Shown: positions 16,373 to 25,294, counted from the first letter of the stretch. The stretch: DNA of 64,000 nt from Pseudoneobacillus sp042683745 (GCF_042683745.1 NZ_JBHUJX010000019.1:124001-188000), one strand, 5' to 3'. Translations and numbers: made by a program. Notes: generated from the sequence alone by a model not told the origin.

Positions 16373-16887
16373 CACAACTCACCTTCCAATTTTTGAAGTT
16401 CTTCATTAATAAGGGAAATAATCATTTCAGAAATACGTATTCCGTAATTAAGAGTGAACCTTTGAAATTTTTCTAATTCATGTTGTTGATCAATCATTTC
16501 ATACTGTTTAAGTTTCATTTCATTGCGATCCCTTTCATCTTTAAGCCAGTCTATTATATTTTCCTTCGAGGTAAACTGGGCAAAGAACAGACGAGTTAAA
16601 ATATCAGACTTAATTGTTGTAGGGTTTAACGGGCTATTTAAATAGTCCTGAAATACTTCCTTTCCACTTTCTGTAATGACAAATAAATTTTTGTTAGGCT
16701 TTCCTTCCTGTGGAATGATTTGCTTATCCACGAAGCCTTCCTTCTCTAATTTTCTCAATGCTGGGTATATCCCACCAAATGAAGCATCAAGGAAAAATCC
16801 AACCGAATTCTCCATTTGCTGTTTAATTTCATAGCCTGTCATTGGTTTTTCACATAGAAAGCCAAGAATTACATCTTGTAAATTCAT
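16372..16887 (-). CDS. PadR family transcriptional regulator
   Basis: The 171-residue protein has the PadR winged helix at residues 1-85 (ILGFLCEKPMTGYEIKQQM, then SFGGIYPALRKLEKEGFV). A Vir-type C-terminal helical dimerisation domain follows (about 95-171). PadR proteins usually repress an adjacent efflux gene until an inhibitory compound binds. It is the first gene of a two-gene unit with the DHA2 transporter, and two identical 12-bp direct repeats lie upstream, so autorepression is likely. The same architecture recurs at 20602-22456. Confidence 0.88.
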   Translation of the reverse strand: MNLQDVILGFLCEKPMTGYEIKQQMENSVGFFLDASFGGIYPALRKLEKEGFVDKQIIPQEGKPNKNLFVITESGKEVFQDYLNSPLNPTTIKSDILTRLFFAQFTSKENIIDWLKDERDRNEMKLKQYEMIDQQHELEKFQRFTLNYGIRISEMIISLINEELQKLEGEL

Positions 16888-16909
16888 CTTTCAACCCTCC
16901 ATATTATCT

Positions 16910-16951
16910 TTAGTTATATTATCAATATTCATATACTCGTTAGTTATATTA
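16910..16951. promoter_or_regulatory. Candidate PadR operator: paired 12-bp direct repeats
   Basis: TTAGTTATATTA occurs at 16910-16921 and 16940-16951, exactly 30 bp apart, 22 bases upstream of the regulator's start codon. Confidence 0.55.
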
Positions 16952-17011
16952 CTTTTGATTACATAAATTGTCAACATTTTTTCCATTCCCCCCATATTTT
17001 TTCACAAAAAA

Positions 17012-17034
17012 ATAGAAGCCTAAAAGACTCCTAC
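17012..17034 (-). terminator. Terminator after the small membrane protein gene
   Basis: On the minus strand TAGGAG and CTTCTA pair around TCTTTTAGG-type loop sequence and are followed by TTTTTTT. Confidence 0.65.
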
Positions 17035-17048
17035 ATAACCAAGTATTG

Positions 17049-17369
17049 TCAGATGAAAAACGTTAAAGGGAAAAACAACCAATAATCATCTACAAAAAGA
17101 ATCATAATCACTCCAACTAATAAACCGAGTCCAACGCAAATTGCGTTATGCCATTTTCTTCTTACCAAATGAAAACTATGACCAATTGCCAGGGCTAAGA
17201 GTACAAAGGTTAAACTAACTGTCAGTTGTCCGATGGAGAACCCAGCTATGCAACTAAAAATATATATTCCTATCGCAGCAAGCCAGTAAAGTCGGTGATT
17301 CCCTTTGATAGCTAAACTCGTGGAAACAATTGCGATAAACAAAGCGGAAAAGGCAATTATAGAAAACAT
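17049..17369 (-). CDS. Small integral membrane protein of unknown function
   Basis: ATG 17369 follows GAGGAGGGAT and gives 106 residues. The frame to 17384 has a poorer start. Four hydrophobic helices are predicted (about 3-20, 28-46, 50-66 and 78-103), with a short basic loop HLVRRKWHN before the last. The C-terminus is wholly hydrophobic. No family is recognised. It stands alone and is divergent from the oligopeptidase gene. Confidence 0.65.
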   Translation of the reverse strand: MFSIIAFSALFIAIVSTSLAIKGNHRLYWLAAIGIYIFSCIAGFSIGQLTVSLTFVLLALAIGHSFHLVRRKWHNAICVGLGLLVGVIMILFVDDYWLFFPLTFFI

Positions 17370-17527
17370 ACCATCCCTCCTCATTCTTATTTGTCATTCT
17401 TTTATTAAAATTCAAGGTTCATCACTGATTTCCTTCAAATAGTACCTAATAAAACCATTTCAATTACAATTGTGCTATACTTCATACTGTATTCAGAAAT
17501 TTTTGAAATATATAAAAAGGGGAAATC

Positions 17528-19330
17528 ATGATGACGAAAACAATGTATCCAGAAGTCTGGGATTTAGATGTATTTTTCCCAGGTGGCAGTGAATCACCTC
17601 AACTACGAAACCATTTAGATTCAATCATTCCCGAATTGATAAGTTTTGAAGAAAAGGTAAAACAATTTCAAGTTCCACAAGCCATTACAGAGTCAACTAA
17701 TCTTGCTAAAATCATGGATGAGATCAATCGCATTCGAACAAGTATTGGTCAGGCTAATTCATTCATTGGTTGTCTACTTGCTCAAAATACGACAGATAAA
17801 AAAGCGTCATTACTCCAAGGAGAAGTTTCCTCCATTAACGCTCGTTTTAAAACATCTATGCAAAAGGTTCAAAAACTATTAACGAAAACAGAAGATACCG
17901 TTTGGCAAGGGTTACTTGAAACGGATGAACTAGCAAAATTTGAATTTATTTTAAATGAATGGCGTAACCAAGCAAAACAAAAGTTATCGGAAGAAGAGGA
18001 AAGCCTCATTACAGCGTTAACTACAGATGGGTATGAATCATGGGGGCAATTATACAACTCCATTGTTGGCGGAATGAAGGTAAAGGTCAATCTCGATGGC
18101 GAAGAGAAAGAATTATCAGTAGGTCAAGCAAATAATTTACGCTCTAATCCTGATGAAACGATTCGTAAGGAATCTTATGCTGCACTAGAAGAGGCATGGT
18201 TAGAAAAAGAAGATCTATTCGCCAATATTCTAAACCATCTCGCAGGATTCCGATTACAAGTATATAAAAAGCGAGGCTGGGAGCAAGTATTACAGGAACC
18301 TCTTCAATACAACCGTATGAAACAGGAAACCTTGGATGCTATGTGGGGTGCGATTAATAAGCATAAGCAGCCATTTGTTGAATACTTAAACCAAAAGGCA
18401 AAGCTACTAGGAAAAGAAAAGATGGAATGGCACGATATGCAGGCACCTGTGTCAAAGAGCACACAAAAAATGCCTTATCAGGATGCAGCTCAATTTATTT
18501 TAAAGCATTTCGGTCAATTCGGCCCAGAGCTAGAAACCTTTGCACGAAAAGCTTTTGAGGAAGGCTGGATCGAAGCAGAAGATCGTCCGAATAAAAGAGT
18601 TGGTGGATTTTGTACAAGTCTACCTCAATCGGAGCAATCGAGAATTTTTATGACCTATAGTGGTACAATTGGAAATATGGCTACACTTGCCCATGAATTG
18701 GGTCACGCCTTCCATTCGTATGCATTAAGACCTGTTGATGGACTCAATCGTCAATATGCAATGAATGTCGCTGAAACCGCATCTACTTTTGCAGAAATGA
18801 TTGTATTCGATGCCGCTGTAAAAGAAGCCGCAACAGACGAAGAAAAAATATATCTATTAGAAGAAAAAGTTAAGCGCAGCATGACATTCTTCATGGGCAT
18901 TCATTTCCGATTCCTATTTGAAACACGATTCTATGAAGAACGCAAAAAAGGCATGGTATCTGCTGCTAGACTAAATGAATTAATGGTGCAAGCACAAGAA
19001 GAGGCATACATTGGAGCACTAGGTTCATTTGATCCGCACAGCTGGGCAAACACCTTGCATTTCTATATTACGTATGTACCTTTTTATAACTTCCCATATA
19101 CGTTTGGCTATTTGTTCTCCCTAAGCATTTATGCAAAAGCGTTAGAAGAAGGTCAAGGATTTGAAGAAAAATATATGGCTTTACTTCGTGATACAGCCAT
19201 CATGTCTGTAGAAGATTTAGCAATGAAGCATTTAGGAGAAGATATTACACAGGAATCATTCTGGGAAAAAGGAATCTCCTTATCTGTGAAGGATGCTGAG
19301 GAATTTATAAAGTTAACCTCTAGTAAATAA
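17528..19330 (+). CDS. M3 family oligoendopeptidase (PepF-like)
   Basis: The 600-residue cytoplasmic zinc peptidase cleaves short peptides. The M3 signature is LAHELGHAFHSY near residue 390. The third zinc ligand follows in MNVAETASTFAEMIVFD about 25 residues later, and a substrate-binding block YNFPYTFGYLFSLS lies near residue 520. Length and N-terminal helical domain fit PepF/oligoendopeptidase F relatives. The start is ATG 17528 or 17531, after AAAAGGGGAAATC. An extended -10 (TGCTATACT near 17470) is the likely promoter. It ends in a perfect hairpin that is shared with the convergent acyltransferase. Confidence 0.9.
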   Translation: MMTKTMYPEVWDLDVFFPGGSESPQLRNHLDSIIPELISFEEKVKQFQVPQAITESTNLAKIMDEINRIRTSIGQANSFIGCLLAQNTTDKKASLLQGEVSSINARFKTSMQKVQKLLTKTEDTVWQGLLETDELAKFEFILNEWRNQAKQKLSEEEESLITALTTDGYESWGQLYNSIVGGMKVKVNLDGEEKELSVGQANNLRSNPDETIRKESYAALEEAWLEKEDLFANILNHLAGFRLQVYKKRGWEQVLQEPLQYNRMKQETLDAMWGAINKHKQPFVEYLNQKAKLLGKEKMEWHDMQAPVSKSTQKMPYQDAAQFILKHFGQFGPELETFARKAFEEGWIEAEDRPNKRVGGFCTSLPQSEQSRIFMTYSGTIGNMATLAHELGHAFHSYALRPVDGLNRQYAMNVAETASTFAEMIVFDAAVKEAATDEEKIYLLEEKVKRSMTFFMGIHFRFLFETRFYEERKKGMVSAARLNELMVQAQEEAYIGALGSFDPHSWANTLHFYITYVPFYNFPYTFGYLFSLSIYAKALEEGQGFEEKYMALLRDTAIMSVEDLAMKHLGEDITQESFWEKGISLSVKDAEEFIKLTSSK

Positions 19331-19331
19331 G

Positions 19332-19365
19332 AAAAAGTGGATGATGCGAGCATCATCCACTTTTT
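19332..19365. terminator. Perfect bidirectional terminator hairpin
   Basis: AAAAAGTGGATGATGC pairs with its full complement ending TTTTT, with only GA between the arms. It closes the oligopeptidase gene. It overlaps the last codons of the convergent acyltransferase gene. Confidence 0.9.
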
Positions 19366-20501
19366 CTTATTGCTTCTGTTCTCTGTTTCATATTTTTCAT
19401 TTTCACACCAAACATCCATCTAGTAACCTTCGTTCTTTTTATAACAAACTCATAGATTAATATGGATAACACAAACGTTAGCAGCATGATGCAGATGAAT
19501 TTTGCAACCATTCCCATGTTCATCATAAGCACATAATAGCTTACAATGACTAATACGGTTTGATGAATAATATAAACAGGAAAAGCCGCTTCATTTAAAT
19601 ACGGTAACCATTTATGATGGAAATTTAAAAACTTATGTCCGTAACCAAGAATAACAATTAGACTTAGCCAAACATTTAGCATTCTTACCATCGTAGTTAA
19701 AATATCAACTGTAGAAAAACGAGTGGCATCTTGATTATTCTGAATCAAGAATATCCATAGTGGTACGAAAGCACATAATAAAACGAAAGCTTTCAATCGT
19801 ATACAATTAAACATTTCTTGATATCTTTGGTCACTGCTTGTTACAAATCCCATGATTAAAAAAGTTAGATAGAAAAATGGATTTTGACCGCCTGGCGCTG
19901 GCAAGACTTGTGTGAAAACCAAAATAAAGAAACATAGAATAAAAACAAGTGGGTGGCTTAGAATCTTATGAAAATTTGTCCTAGCCAGCTTTCTTTTCAC
20001 AAACGTAAAGACAGGTAAGGCAATAAGTGAAAGAACAAATAAATAGAGAATGAACCATAAGTGCGCTGGTGTAAATGTACCAAAGTATCCCGATAAATCA
20101 CTAAAATCAGTGAAAAAAGATTTTAAGAACGTAAAATAAGATCCTTGACCTTCCCCGCTGTGGTCTAATCTAGCAAAATATCCTTGCGGCGGAACAATAA
20201 TTAATAGGCCAAAAATAAGTGGAATAAACAATCGATCAAACCGATCTTTCACATACTGCTGATTGGATCTAGAACGAAGTGCGTACCAACTAGCTGATCC
20301 TGCTAGCCAAAATAATAATGGCATAAACCATAAATTAGTCAAAGAAATAAACCAACTTAGGCCCCAGCTCAACATATCACTCTTTACATAAAATGGGTCC
20401 CAATGATCAAACACTCTCGCAGAATGGAAAGGAAACAACATACAAATCCCAATGATTCTAAGCCAATCAATATCATATCTTCTCGTTAAATCATAACGCA
20501 A
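19353..20501 (-). CDS. Acyltransferase 3 family membrane protein
   Basis: The 382-residue protein has about ten membrane helices and the acyltransferase-3 features YDIDWLRIIGICMLFPFHSARV at the N-terminus. The H of PFHSARV is the conserved His, and RFDRLFIPLIFG follows near residue 90. The family transfers acetyl or other acyl groups to sugars, lipids or peptides at the membrane, and the acceptor is unknown. The ORF ends inside the shared terminator stem. It is a single-gene unit. Close relatives in Bacillaceae are usually annotated only as acyltransferase. Confidence 0.8.
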   Translation of the reverse strand: MRYDLTRRYDIDWLRIIGICMLFPFHSARVFDHWDPFYVKSDMLSWGLSWFISLTNLWFMPLLFWLAGSASWYALRSRSNQQYVKDRFDRLFIPLIFGLLIIVPPQGYFARLDHSGEGQGSYFTFLKSFFTDFSDLSGYFGTFTPAHLWFILYLFVLSLIALPVFTFVKRKLARTNFHKILSHPLVFILCFFILVFTQVLPAPGGQNPFFYLTFLIMGFVTSSDQRYQEMFNCIRLKAFVLLCAFVPLWIFLIQNNQDATRFSTVDILTTMVRMLNVWLSLIVILGYGHKFLNFHHKWLPYLNEAAFPVYIIHQTVLVIVSYYVLMMNMGMVAKFICIMLLTFVLSILIYEFVIKRTKVTRWMFGVKMKNMKQRTEAIRKSG

Positions 20502-20601
20502 CGAGCTTCCCCCTTAGAAATCGCATCATATTTATTACTAGACAATTATCGCCTCTAAAGTGGATTTTTTCCAGAAATATATTTTAATAATTTCTTATAT
20601 T

Positions 20602-21849
20602 CTAGACAAACTCCTTTACACCTTCCATTCGTTGAGGAACTAAAATTTTATGAATAAAAAGCAATACAATCGACGCATACACACTTAACAAGAGACCCGC
20701 TCCAATAAAGACGAAGCTGGCGCCCAGCCATGTTGCTAAAAATCCGCCAAAGACAGGACCAATTAACATAGCAAGATTGATCAATGAGTTCGATGCACCC
20801 GAAACACGCCCCATAAAGTCAGAAGATGTTTCTTTTTGCAAAATATAGCCAAACGGAACATATGCCCCTGCTGCTGTACAACCAATGATAAAAAACACCG
20901 TAATCCAGGCCAATTTAGGTAAAGATAAGATTTCTAAACTTCCTAGTCCAAATAATGTGACGAACACTCCACTTATGATACCCGAATAGAGCATAAGATG
21001 GAGTGGACTATTTTTCCAAAAAGTCCATTTTCCAACGAAAAGCGCTCCAATTACCGCTCCTAACCCATTGGCGGTCATAATATAGCCCAATTCTGATTTT
21101 AAAAAACCCATACTCTTTGCCCACGGAGTAAATAGAGCTTCGTAAAGAAAGATCGTGAACATCCCAGTACTTAAGAAGATAATGGCGAAAAACAATAATC
21201 TGTTCGATCGAATATAGGAGAGTCCTGCTTTAAATTCAGAAACAAAACTGCTTTTTTGCGTTTCCCTTTCCTTTTTTAAACTTGGTAGCTTTGAAATAAA
21301 CAATGCAGATAAGGCAAAAGCTGCAGCCTCAATCATAAATAATGTTCTTACCTCGGTAATTAACATTAAGGCACTTCCTAGAGCTGGGGCAATAATTTTA
21401 ACAGAATTCATGAGGATTTGGCTGAGAGAACTAGCTTGTAATAAGTATTCCTCTGGTACAGTATGACGAATCATTGATTGGCGCGCTGGGTCAAAGCTGG
21501 CACCAAATATTGATTTTAAGAAAACAAGCACGAATAAAATATAGACATTTGGTGCCCAAATTAAAGAAATAGCAATGAACACTCTCATTAAATCACTAAC
21601 TACCATGACCATTTTTTTGGGGAGTCGGTCAACCCAAACTGCTGTGAACGGCCCGATCAATACCATAGGTATAGAGTAAATAACCAGTAATGCTGCAGTG
21701 TAAGCAGGACCATGCCCCCATGTATAGATAATAAGTATATTTAGAGCAATAAAATCCAAAAATCCACCAAAATCGGAAAAAATTTGACCAAAAAACAAGT
21801 TTCGATAGCTTTTTATTTTCAATGGTGCAAACATCGAAGAACTACTCAT
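20602..21849 (-). CDS. MFS exporter, DHA3 (macrolide/enterobactin efflux-like) type
   Basis: The 415-residue protein has 12 predicted helices. Motif-A-like sequence WVDRLPKKMVMVVSDLMR follows helix 2, and KSIFGASFDPARQSMIRHTVPEEYL is typical of DHA3 exporters such as MefA and EntS relatives. The substrate is unknown. ATG 21849 overlaps the end of the PadR gene by 8 bases and uses GGGAGGGAAG as ribosome binding site, so the two genes are coupled. It is the second PadR-MFS pair in the window. Confidence 0.85.
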   Translation of the reverse strand: MSSSSMFAPLKIKSYRNLFFGQIFSDFGGFLDFIALNILIIYTWGHGPAYTAALLVIYSIPMVLIGPFTAVWVDRLPKKMVMVVSDLMRVFIAISLIWAPNVYILFVLVFLKSIFGASFDPARQSMIRHTVPEEYLLQASSLSQILMNSVKIIAPALGSALMLITEVRTLFMIEAAAFALSALFISKLPSLKKERETQKSSFVSEFKAGLSYIRSNRLLFFAIIFLSTGMFTIFLYEALFTPWAKSMGFLKSELGYIMTANGLGAVIGALFVGKWTFWKNSPLHLMLYSGIISGVFVTLFGLGSLEILSLPKLAWITVFFIIGCTAAGAYVPFGYILQKETSSDFMGRVSGASNSLINLAMLIGPVFGGFLATWLGASFVFIGAGLLLSVYASIVLLFIHKILVPQRMEGVKEFV

Positions 21850-22456
21850 TTTCTTCCCTCCCTATTTGTGCTTTGCTTCGTCTTTCTTGTTGGCTTCTAG
21901 CTAGATTCCATTTATCCACTCCCTCTTTCAATGAAGAAGTTGAAAGTTTTTCAATCGTTGCTTGAATCCACTGCATTTCAGCCTTTAATCGATGCTCTCC
22001 ATATTCAAACGCAAGCACACCATATTGGTCTGCCCAAGTATAATGCTCTCGCCAATCCGTGCAAATTTCCAACAGTTCCCTAGTTTGGACTTCACGAGCT
22101 CGTAAGTGTTGAATTAATGTTTGGGAGTCATTCGGGCGGCTAATACCCCAAAAGATCATTTTTAACAATAACTCATCTCGACCGACTGGATATTCAGGGG
22201 TCCTCCCTAACCAACTCTCCAACTCCTTCCATCCAGTCCCAGTTATATCGTATACCTTTTTATTTCTACCTCCTGTCTCTTCCTGAAGACTGAGCCAGCC
22301 TTTCTGAACCATATCTTTTAACTTTGGATACAAATTACCATAAGAGATATTTCCCCATGCTAACGAACCAACTTTTTGCTCAAATTCGGATTTTATTTCA
22401 TAACCTGTTGCTGGTCGCATACTAATAAAACCTAATATTAAGTGATCTAATGACAT
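21842..22456 (-). CDS. PadR family transcriptional regulator
   Basis: The 204-residue protein has the PadR winged helix (LDHLILGFISMRPATGYEIKSEF, then WGNISYGNLYPKLKDMVQKGWL) and a Vir-type C-terminal domain with several Trp residues. A basic, unstructured tail (RSQQERRSKAQIGREENE) follows. It is the first gene of the unit with the DHA3 exporter, which it probably represses. A palindrome-rich AT segment 25 bases upstream is the likely operator. Confidence 0.87.
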   Translation of the reverse strand: MSLDHLILGFISMRPATGYEIKSEFEQKVGSLAWGNISYGNLYPKLKDMVQKGWLSLQEETGGRNKKVYDITGTGWKELESWLGRTPEYPVGRDELLLKMIFWGISRPNDSQTLIQHLRAREVQTRELLEICTDWREHYTWADQYGVLAFEYGEHRLKAEMQWIQATIEKLSTSSLKEGVDKWNLARSQQERRSKAQIGREENE

Positions 22457-22481
22457 TCCGTTCCCTCACTACGTGTCATTT

Positions 22482-22505
22482 TGATATATCATAATGATAT
22501 ATTAT
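22482..22505. promoter_or_regulatory. Candidate operator of the second PadR regulator
   Basis: TGATATATCA is a perfect 10-bp palindrome followed at 5 bases by a second ATGATATATT-type half, forming a 24-bp symmetric AT segment just upstream of the start codon. Confidence 0.5.
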
Positions 22506-22555
22506 ATTGGCAAATGTTTCCTGTCAATATGATTCTTGCCCTTTTCCAAACAAAA

Positions 22556-22580
22556 AAGAAGCCAGAATCATTAGCTTCTT
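22556..22580 (-). terminator. Terminator on the minus strand
   Basis: AAGAAGC and GCTTCTT arms are followed on the minus strand by TTTTTGTTTGG. It is the first terminator downstream of the small paralog gene at 22739, with the acetyltransferase fragment lying in between. Confidence 0.7.
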
Positions 22581-22582
22581 AG

Positions 22583-22670
22583 AAGGTGATTATGCTACGA
22601 ATTAAACACAATCCTTTATTTTTTCTTAAGTGAAAATGACATTAATGCCACTTTAGCAAAGGCGTTTGTA
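22583..22670 (+). pseudogene. Fragment of an arylamine N-acetyltransferase gene
   Basis: About 88 bases align with 25649-25737 of the intact N-acetyltransferase gene, with roughly ten substitutions and one deleted G after GAAGGT. The deletion shifts frame within the active-site Cys segment, and the next triplets include stops. It is the same orientation as the intact gene, has no start or remaining gene body, and is clearly non-functional. It lies between a terminator and a small paralog gene. Confidence 0.85.
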
Positions 22671-22738
22671 TAAGGGAGTTTCCAAATGTAACATCTGAAC
22701 CCCCCCTTGTATAATTATATCATTTCTTCGTTGTTTCC

Positions 22739-23050
22739 TTAATGATGCCCATGCCCACATCCAAATGGAGCTACTGCATTAATTCGATTAGGTGCAATTC
22801 GAACTAATCCTGGAAATCCATTGAAGTTTGTAAGAATTACATTCCCATGTTCAAACCCCTGAAATGTTCCACAAGCAGGTGGTTGGCAATCGTACTGAAG
22901 CTCTACTTGGATTCCCGGACTTAGGGTCCTTAAAAAATTAACTATTGAATTATTTCCAATATTGCTCCGGTTTTCGCCATGGTTCACCCCTTTATGTTCA
23001 ATTTTGTTTTCACAATCATCTCTTCGATTTTCACGGAATCCAAAACCCAT
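22739..23050 (-). CDS. Small protein of unknown function, tandem paralog 1 of 3
   Basis: The 103-residue product shares a core of about 60 residues with the next two genes. The core contains FLRTLSPGIQVELQYDC, QPPACGTFQG, GNVILTN, GLVRIAP and RINAVAPF. The alternating strand pattern suggests a small beta-barrel. The N-terminus is charged and Asn-rich, and the C-terminus is GCGHGHH, a possible metal-binding tail. No signal peptide is present. The ATG follows TTAGGAGATG. I do not recognise a characterised family; a spore-surface role is a guess based on the organism and on the multi-copy habit of coat proteins. Confidence 0.7.
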   Translation of the reverse strand: MGFGFRENRRDDCENKIEHKGVNHGENRSNIGNNSIVNFLRTLSPGIQVELQYDCQPPACGTFQGFEHGNVILTNFNGFPGLVRIAPNRINAVAPFGCGHGHH

Positions 23051-23119
23051 TTAAACATCTCCTAATATCAATTTATTATTTATTCAAACAATAGATTTCT
23101 CTTTTCCAAAATTAGATTC

Positions 23120-23419
23120 CTAGTATGCCCCTTTACAATGGCCAGAACTAAATGGAGCCACTGCATTAATTCTACTAGGTGCGATACGAACGAGACCAGA
23201 AAAACCATTATAATTAGTTAATATAACATTTCCATTTGCAATTCCTTGGAACGTTCCAGATGCAGGTGGTTGACAATCGTATTGAAGTTCAACTCGAATT
23301 CCAGGACTTAAGGTTCTTAAGAACTGAATGATTGCACTATTATTTCCGCCTATCTGGCCCACACTCCAGTCATCTTGATCATCTAGCTCATTTACTCCTT
23401 GAAAGTCGCCATACTCCAT
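23120..23419 (-). CDS. Small protein of unknown function, tandem paralog 2 of 3
   Basis: The 99-residue product is the closest relative of paralog 1 (core FLRTLSPGIRVELQYDC, QPPASGTFQG, VILTNYNGF, RINAVAPF). Its N-terminus is instead acidic (NELDDQDDW) and its C-terminus is SSGHCKGAY. AAAGGAGATG precedes the ATG. A CATATGGTATAAGG segment about 40 bases upstream resembles a late-sporulation -10 (CATAnnnTA), but no convincing -35 was found. The gap to paralog 1 is 69 bases with no terminator. Confidence 0.7.
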   Translation of the reverse strand: MEYGDFQGVNELDDQDDWSVGQIGGNNSAIIQFLRTLSPGIRVELQYDCQPPASGTFQGIANGNVILTNYNGFSGLVRIAPSRINAVAPFSSGHCKGAY

Positions 23420-23624
23420 AAATATTCATCTCCTTTTTTCTAGTATCCTTATACCATATGAATACTTGTAGTATCAGGCATAGGCATACAATAGTGGACA
23501 AATGCGGAAATTGTTTCAAAGTGGAAAACACCCTAGTTAAAAGCCTATTTTTAATATCTTATAGTAAGCTACCAGTCGTAACCCTAATATTGACCATTTT
23601 AGATCTACAAAAAGCTTAAGGGTT

Positions 23625-23903
23625 TTACCTTTTACATTTTTTTCTCGTTATCGGTGCCGGAGATACTGCATTAATGCAATGAGGGGATAATCTAACCAAA
23701 CCTTTGAATGTTCCAAAGTCTGTAAGGATCACATTCCCATTTTGTAGTCCTTGAAATGTGCCTACCTCAGGTGGCAGACAGCTATATTGCAGTTGTATTT
23801 GGATTCCTGGACTTAGACTATGAAGAAATTCGAGAATACCTTCATTTGAATTTCCCTTTCCCGAGTCACCCCAAAAAAGTCTATTCCAAAATGTATTACT
23901 CAC
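23625..23903 (-). CDS. Small protein of unknown function, tandem paralog 3 of 3
   Basis: The 92-residue product is the most divergent copy (core FLHSLSPGIQIQLQYSC, LPPEVGTFQG, VILTDFGTF, INAVSP). It has an aromatic N-terminus (NTFWNRLFWGDSG) and a basic C-terminus TRKKCKR. The start is GTG 23903 after GAGGTGATATAG. A gap of 205 bases, with no recognisable feature, separates it from paralog 2. The conserved DC or SC before PP and the invariant GTFQG argue for a common fold under selection. Confidence 0.7.
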   Translation of the reverse strand: MSNTFWNRLFWGDSGKGNSNEGILEFLHSLSPGIQIQLQYSCLPPEVGTFQGLQNGNVILTDFGTFKGLVRLSPHCINAVSPAPITRKKCKR

Positions 23904-24127
23904 CTATATCACCTCAACATTAAAATATTCATTTTAGGCTATAACGTTAATCTGTGGCTTGTAATATATTTTTAGGTTATTTTCCCATAGAAAAACCTAA
24001 CGATGTTCCCACAACTAATCAATAAGTGATTAATTTACGTGAGTTGTCACGACAATAATCACGATTCATGTATTTCGATTTTCCTCTATAGTTAGATGTA
24101 AAATGATTGAATTTCCACTAATTAAAA

Positions 24128-24151
24128 AGGAGCTATGAAAATCCAGCTCCT
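24128..24151 (-). terminator. Terminator after the double-GNAT gene
   Basis: AGGAGCT and AGCTCCT arms flank a 10-base loop and are followed on the minus strand by TTTTTAATT. In the rest of the 23904-24286 gap I see only a TTAGGTT/AACCTAA hairpin near 23972-23999 and an ACAACT/AGTTGT pair near 24013-24047. Confidence 0.75.
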
Positions 24152-24286
24152 CGTAATAAAAACTATAAAATTAATTTTTAAGTGTTAATCATGCTTCTTT
24201 TAAAAGAATAATAGCATCCTAAGCTTGTCTATTTGGATTCCCTCCATATTCATCATAAATTGAAGCATATTCGGTATTCTCTTGAT

Positions 24287-25294
24287 CTATATAAGAGGAG
24301 TTATTTGTTTTAAGATACGATAGTGGCCAAGACCTTGAACATACCCTAAACTTCTGTTAATGAATTGCATAGGAGCGTTATTTTCTTCTGAATCTGTTGT
24401 CATTGTATGTGCCCCAGACTTCATTGCTGCATGAATCGAAAGTAACTTTAAGGCGCGTGCAATTCCACGTCCCCGATATTTTCTACTCACTCCCATATAA
24501 TTCGTATAGAGTACACCAGTTTTTTCTGTTTGAAATAAAGTTGTTACTCCAATAATGGATTTCCCATCCATTGCAAGGAACACCCATTCATCCCTTGAAC
24601 AATCTTCTGGGAGGAATTCCATTCGCCACTGCGAAAAAGGAGGAAGATTCCCAACCTGGCCGGGATTGTCTTTTGATGTCTCTACACATAATTGATATAG
24701 CTTTTGTTCTGACTCTTCTTTAGGTACATCTGCTAACGTTAAAAATTGAATATCTGACTCTATTAAATTATCTAAGGTCTTAGACAGACTATTAAGATCA
24801 AATTTCTTTAAATCTAGTACTAATTCAAAAATATGTGCATCTAACGCAAAACCACGCTTTTGAACAAATGAAAGTGAGTCATCAATCCAATCCTTTATCT
24901 CAGATAAAAGCACAGACTCCTGATGCCCGATTGCCCATTTCTCTAGATGGGTTAAGATCAACTCTCCCACACCTTGTTTACGAAAACCCGGATGAACACA
25001 GAATATACTTGCTAGTTGACCAGGTTCAACCCAAGGTGCTCGCCAAGAAGAACCATACCCAATGATCTGACCATTAGAACTCTCTGCTATGACTCTTGTT
25101 CTGCCAAAACCAATTAACAGTCCTTCTTCATTTTTTGAAAGATACGACTTTGCTGGGATATGCTGATCCTCATCCTCGAGCGATTGTGCTGTTGCACTGC
25201 CAGGCTCAATTAAGTTAAAAAGCTCCGCAAGTTTCTCGTAATCCTCTGGAATCTGGATCTCGCGAAGGGTTATATTAATGATATTTTTTTGCAT
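24287..25294 (-). CDS. Tandem-domain GNAT N-acetyltransferase
   Basis: The 335-residue protein contains two GNAT folds. The first (about residues 8-160) has the acetyl-CoA loop HPGFRKQGVGELILTHL. The second (about 175-335) has SRKYRGRGIARALKLLSI, then NNAPMQFINRSLGYVQG. Double-GNAT proteins act on amino groups of small molecules, including aminoglycosides in some relatives, but the substrate here is unknown. The gene is divergent from the arylamine N-acetyltransferase at 25457. It is monocistronic. Confidence 0.85.
   Translation of the reverse strand: MQKNIINITLREIQIPEDYEKLAELFNLIEPGSATAQSLEDEDQHIPAKSYLSKNEEGLLIGFGRTRVIAESSNGQIIGYGSSWRAPWVEPGQLASIFCVHPGFRKQGVGELILTHLEKWAIGHQESVLLSEIKDWIDDSLSFVQKRGFALDAHIFELVLDLKKFDLNSLSKTLDNLIESDIQFLTLADVPKEESEQKLYQLCVETSKDNPGQVGNLPPFSQWRMEFLPEDCSRDEWVFLAMDGKSIIGVTTLFQTEKTGVLYTNYMGVSRKYRGRGIARALKLLSIHAAMKSGAHTMTTDSEENNAPMQFINRSLGYVQGLGHYRILKQITPLI

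Noticed and set aside
14642..22456. Genomic island carrying efflux genes
   Set aside because: No integrase, transposase, tRNA boundary or flanking direct repeats were found, and base composition does not differ visibly from the surroundings.
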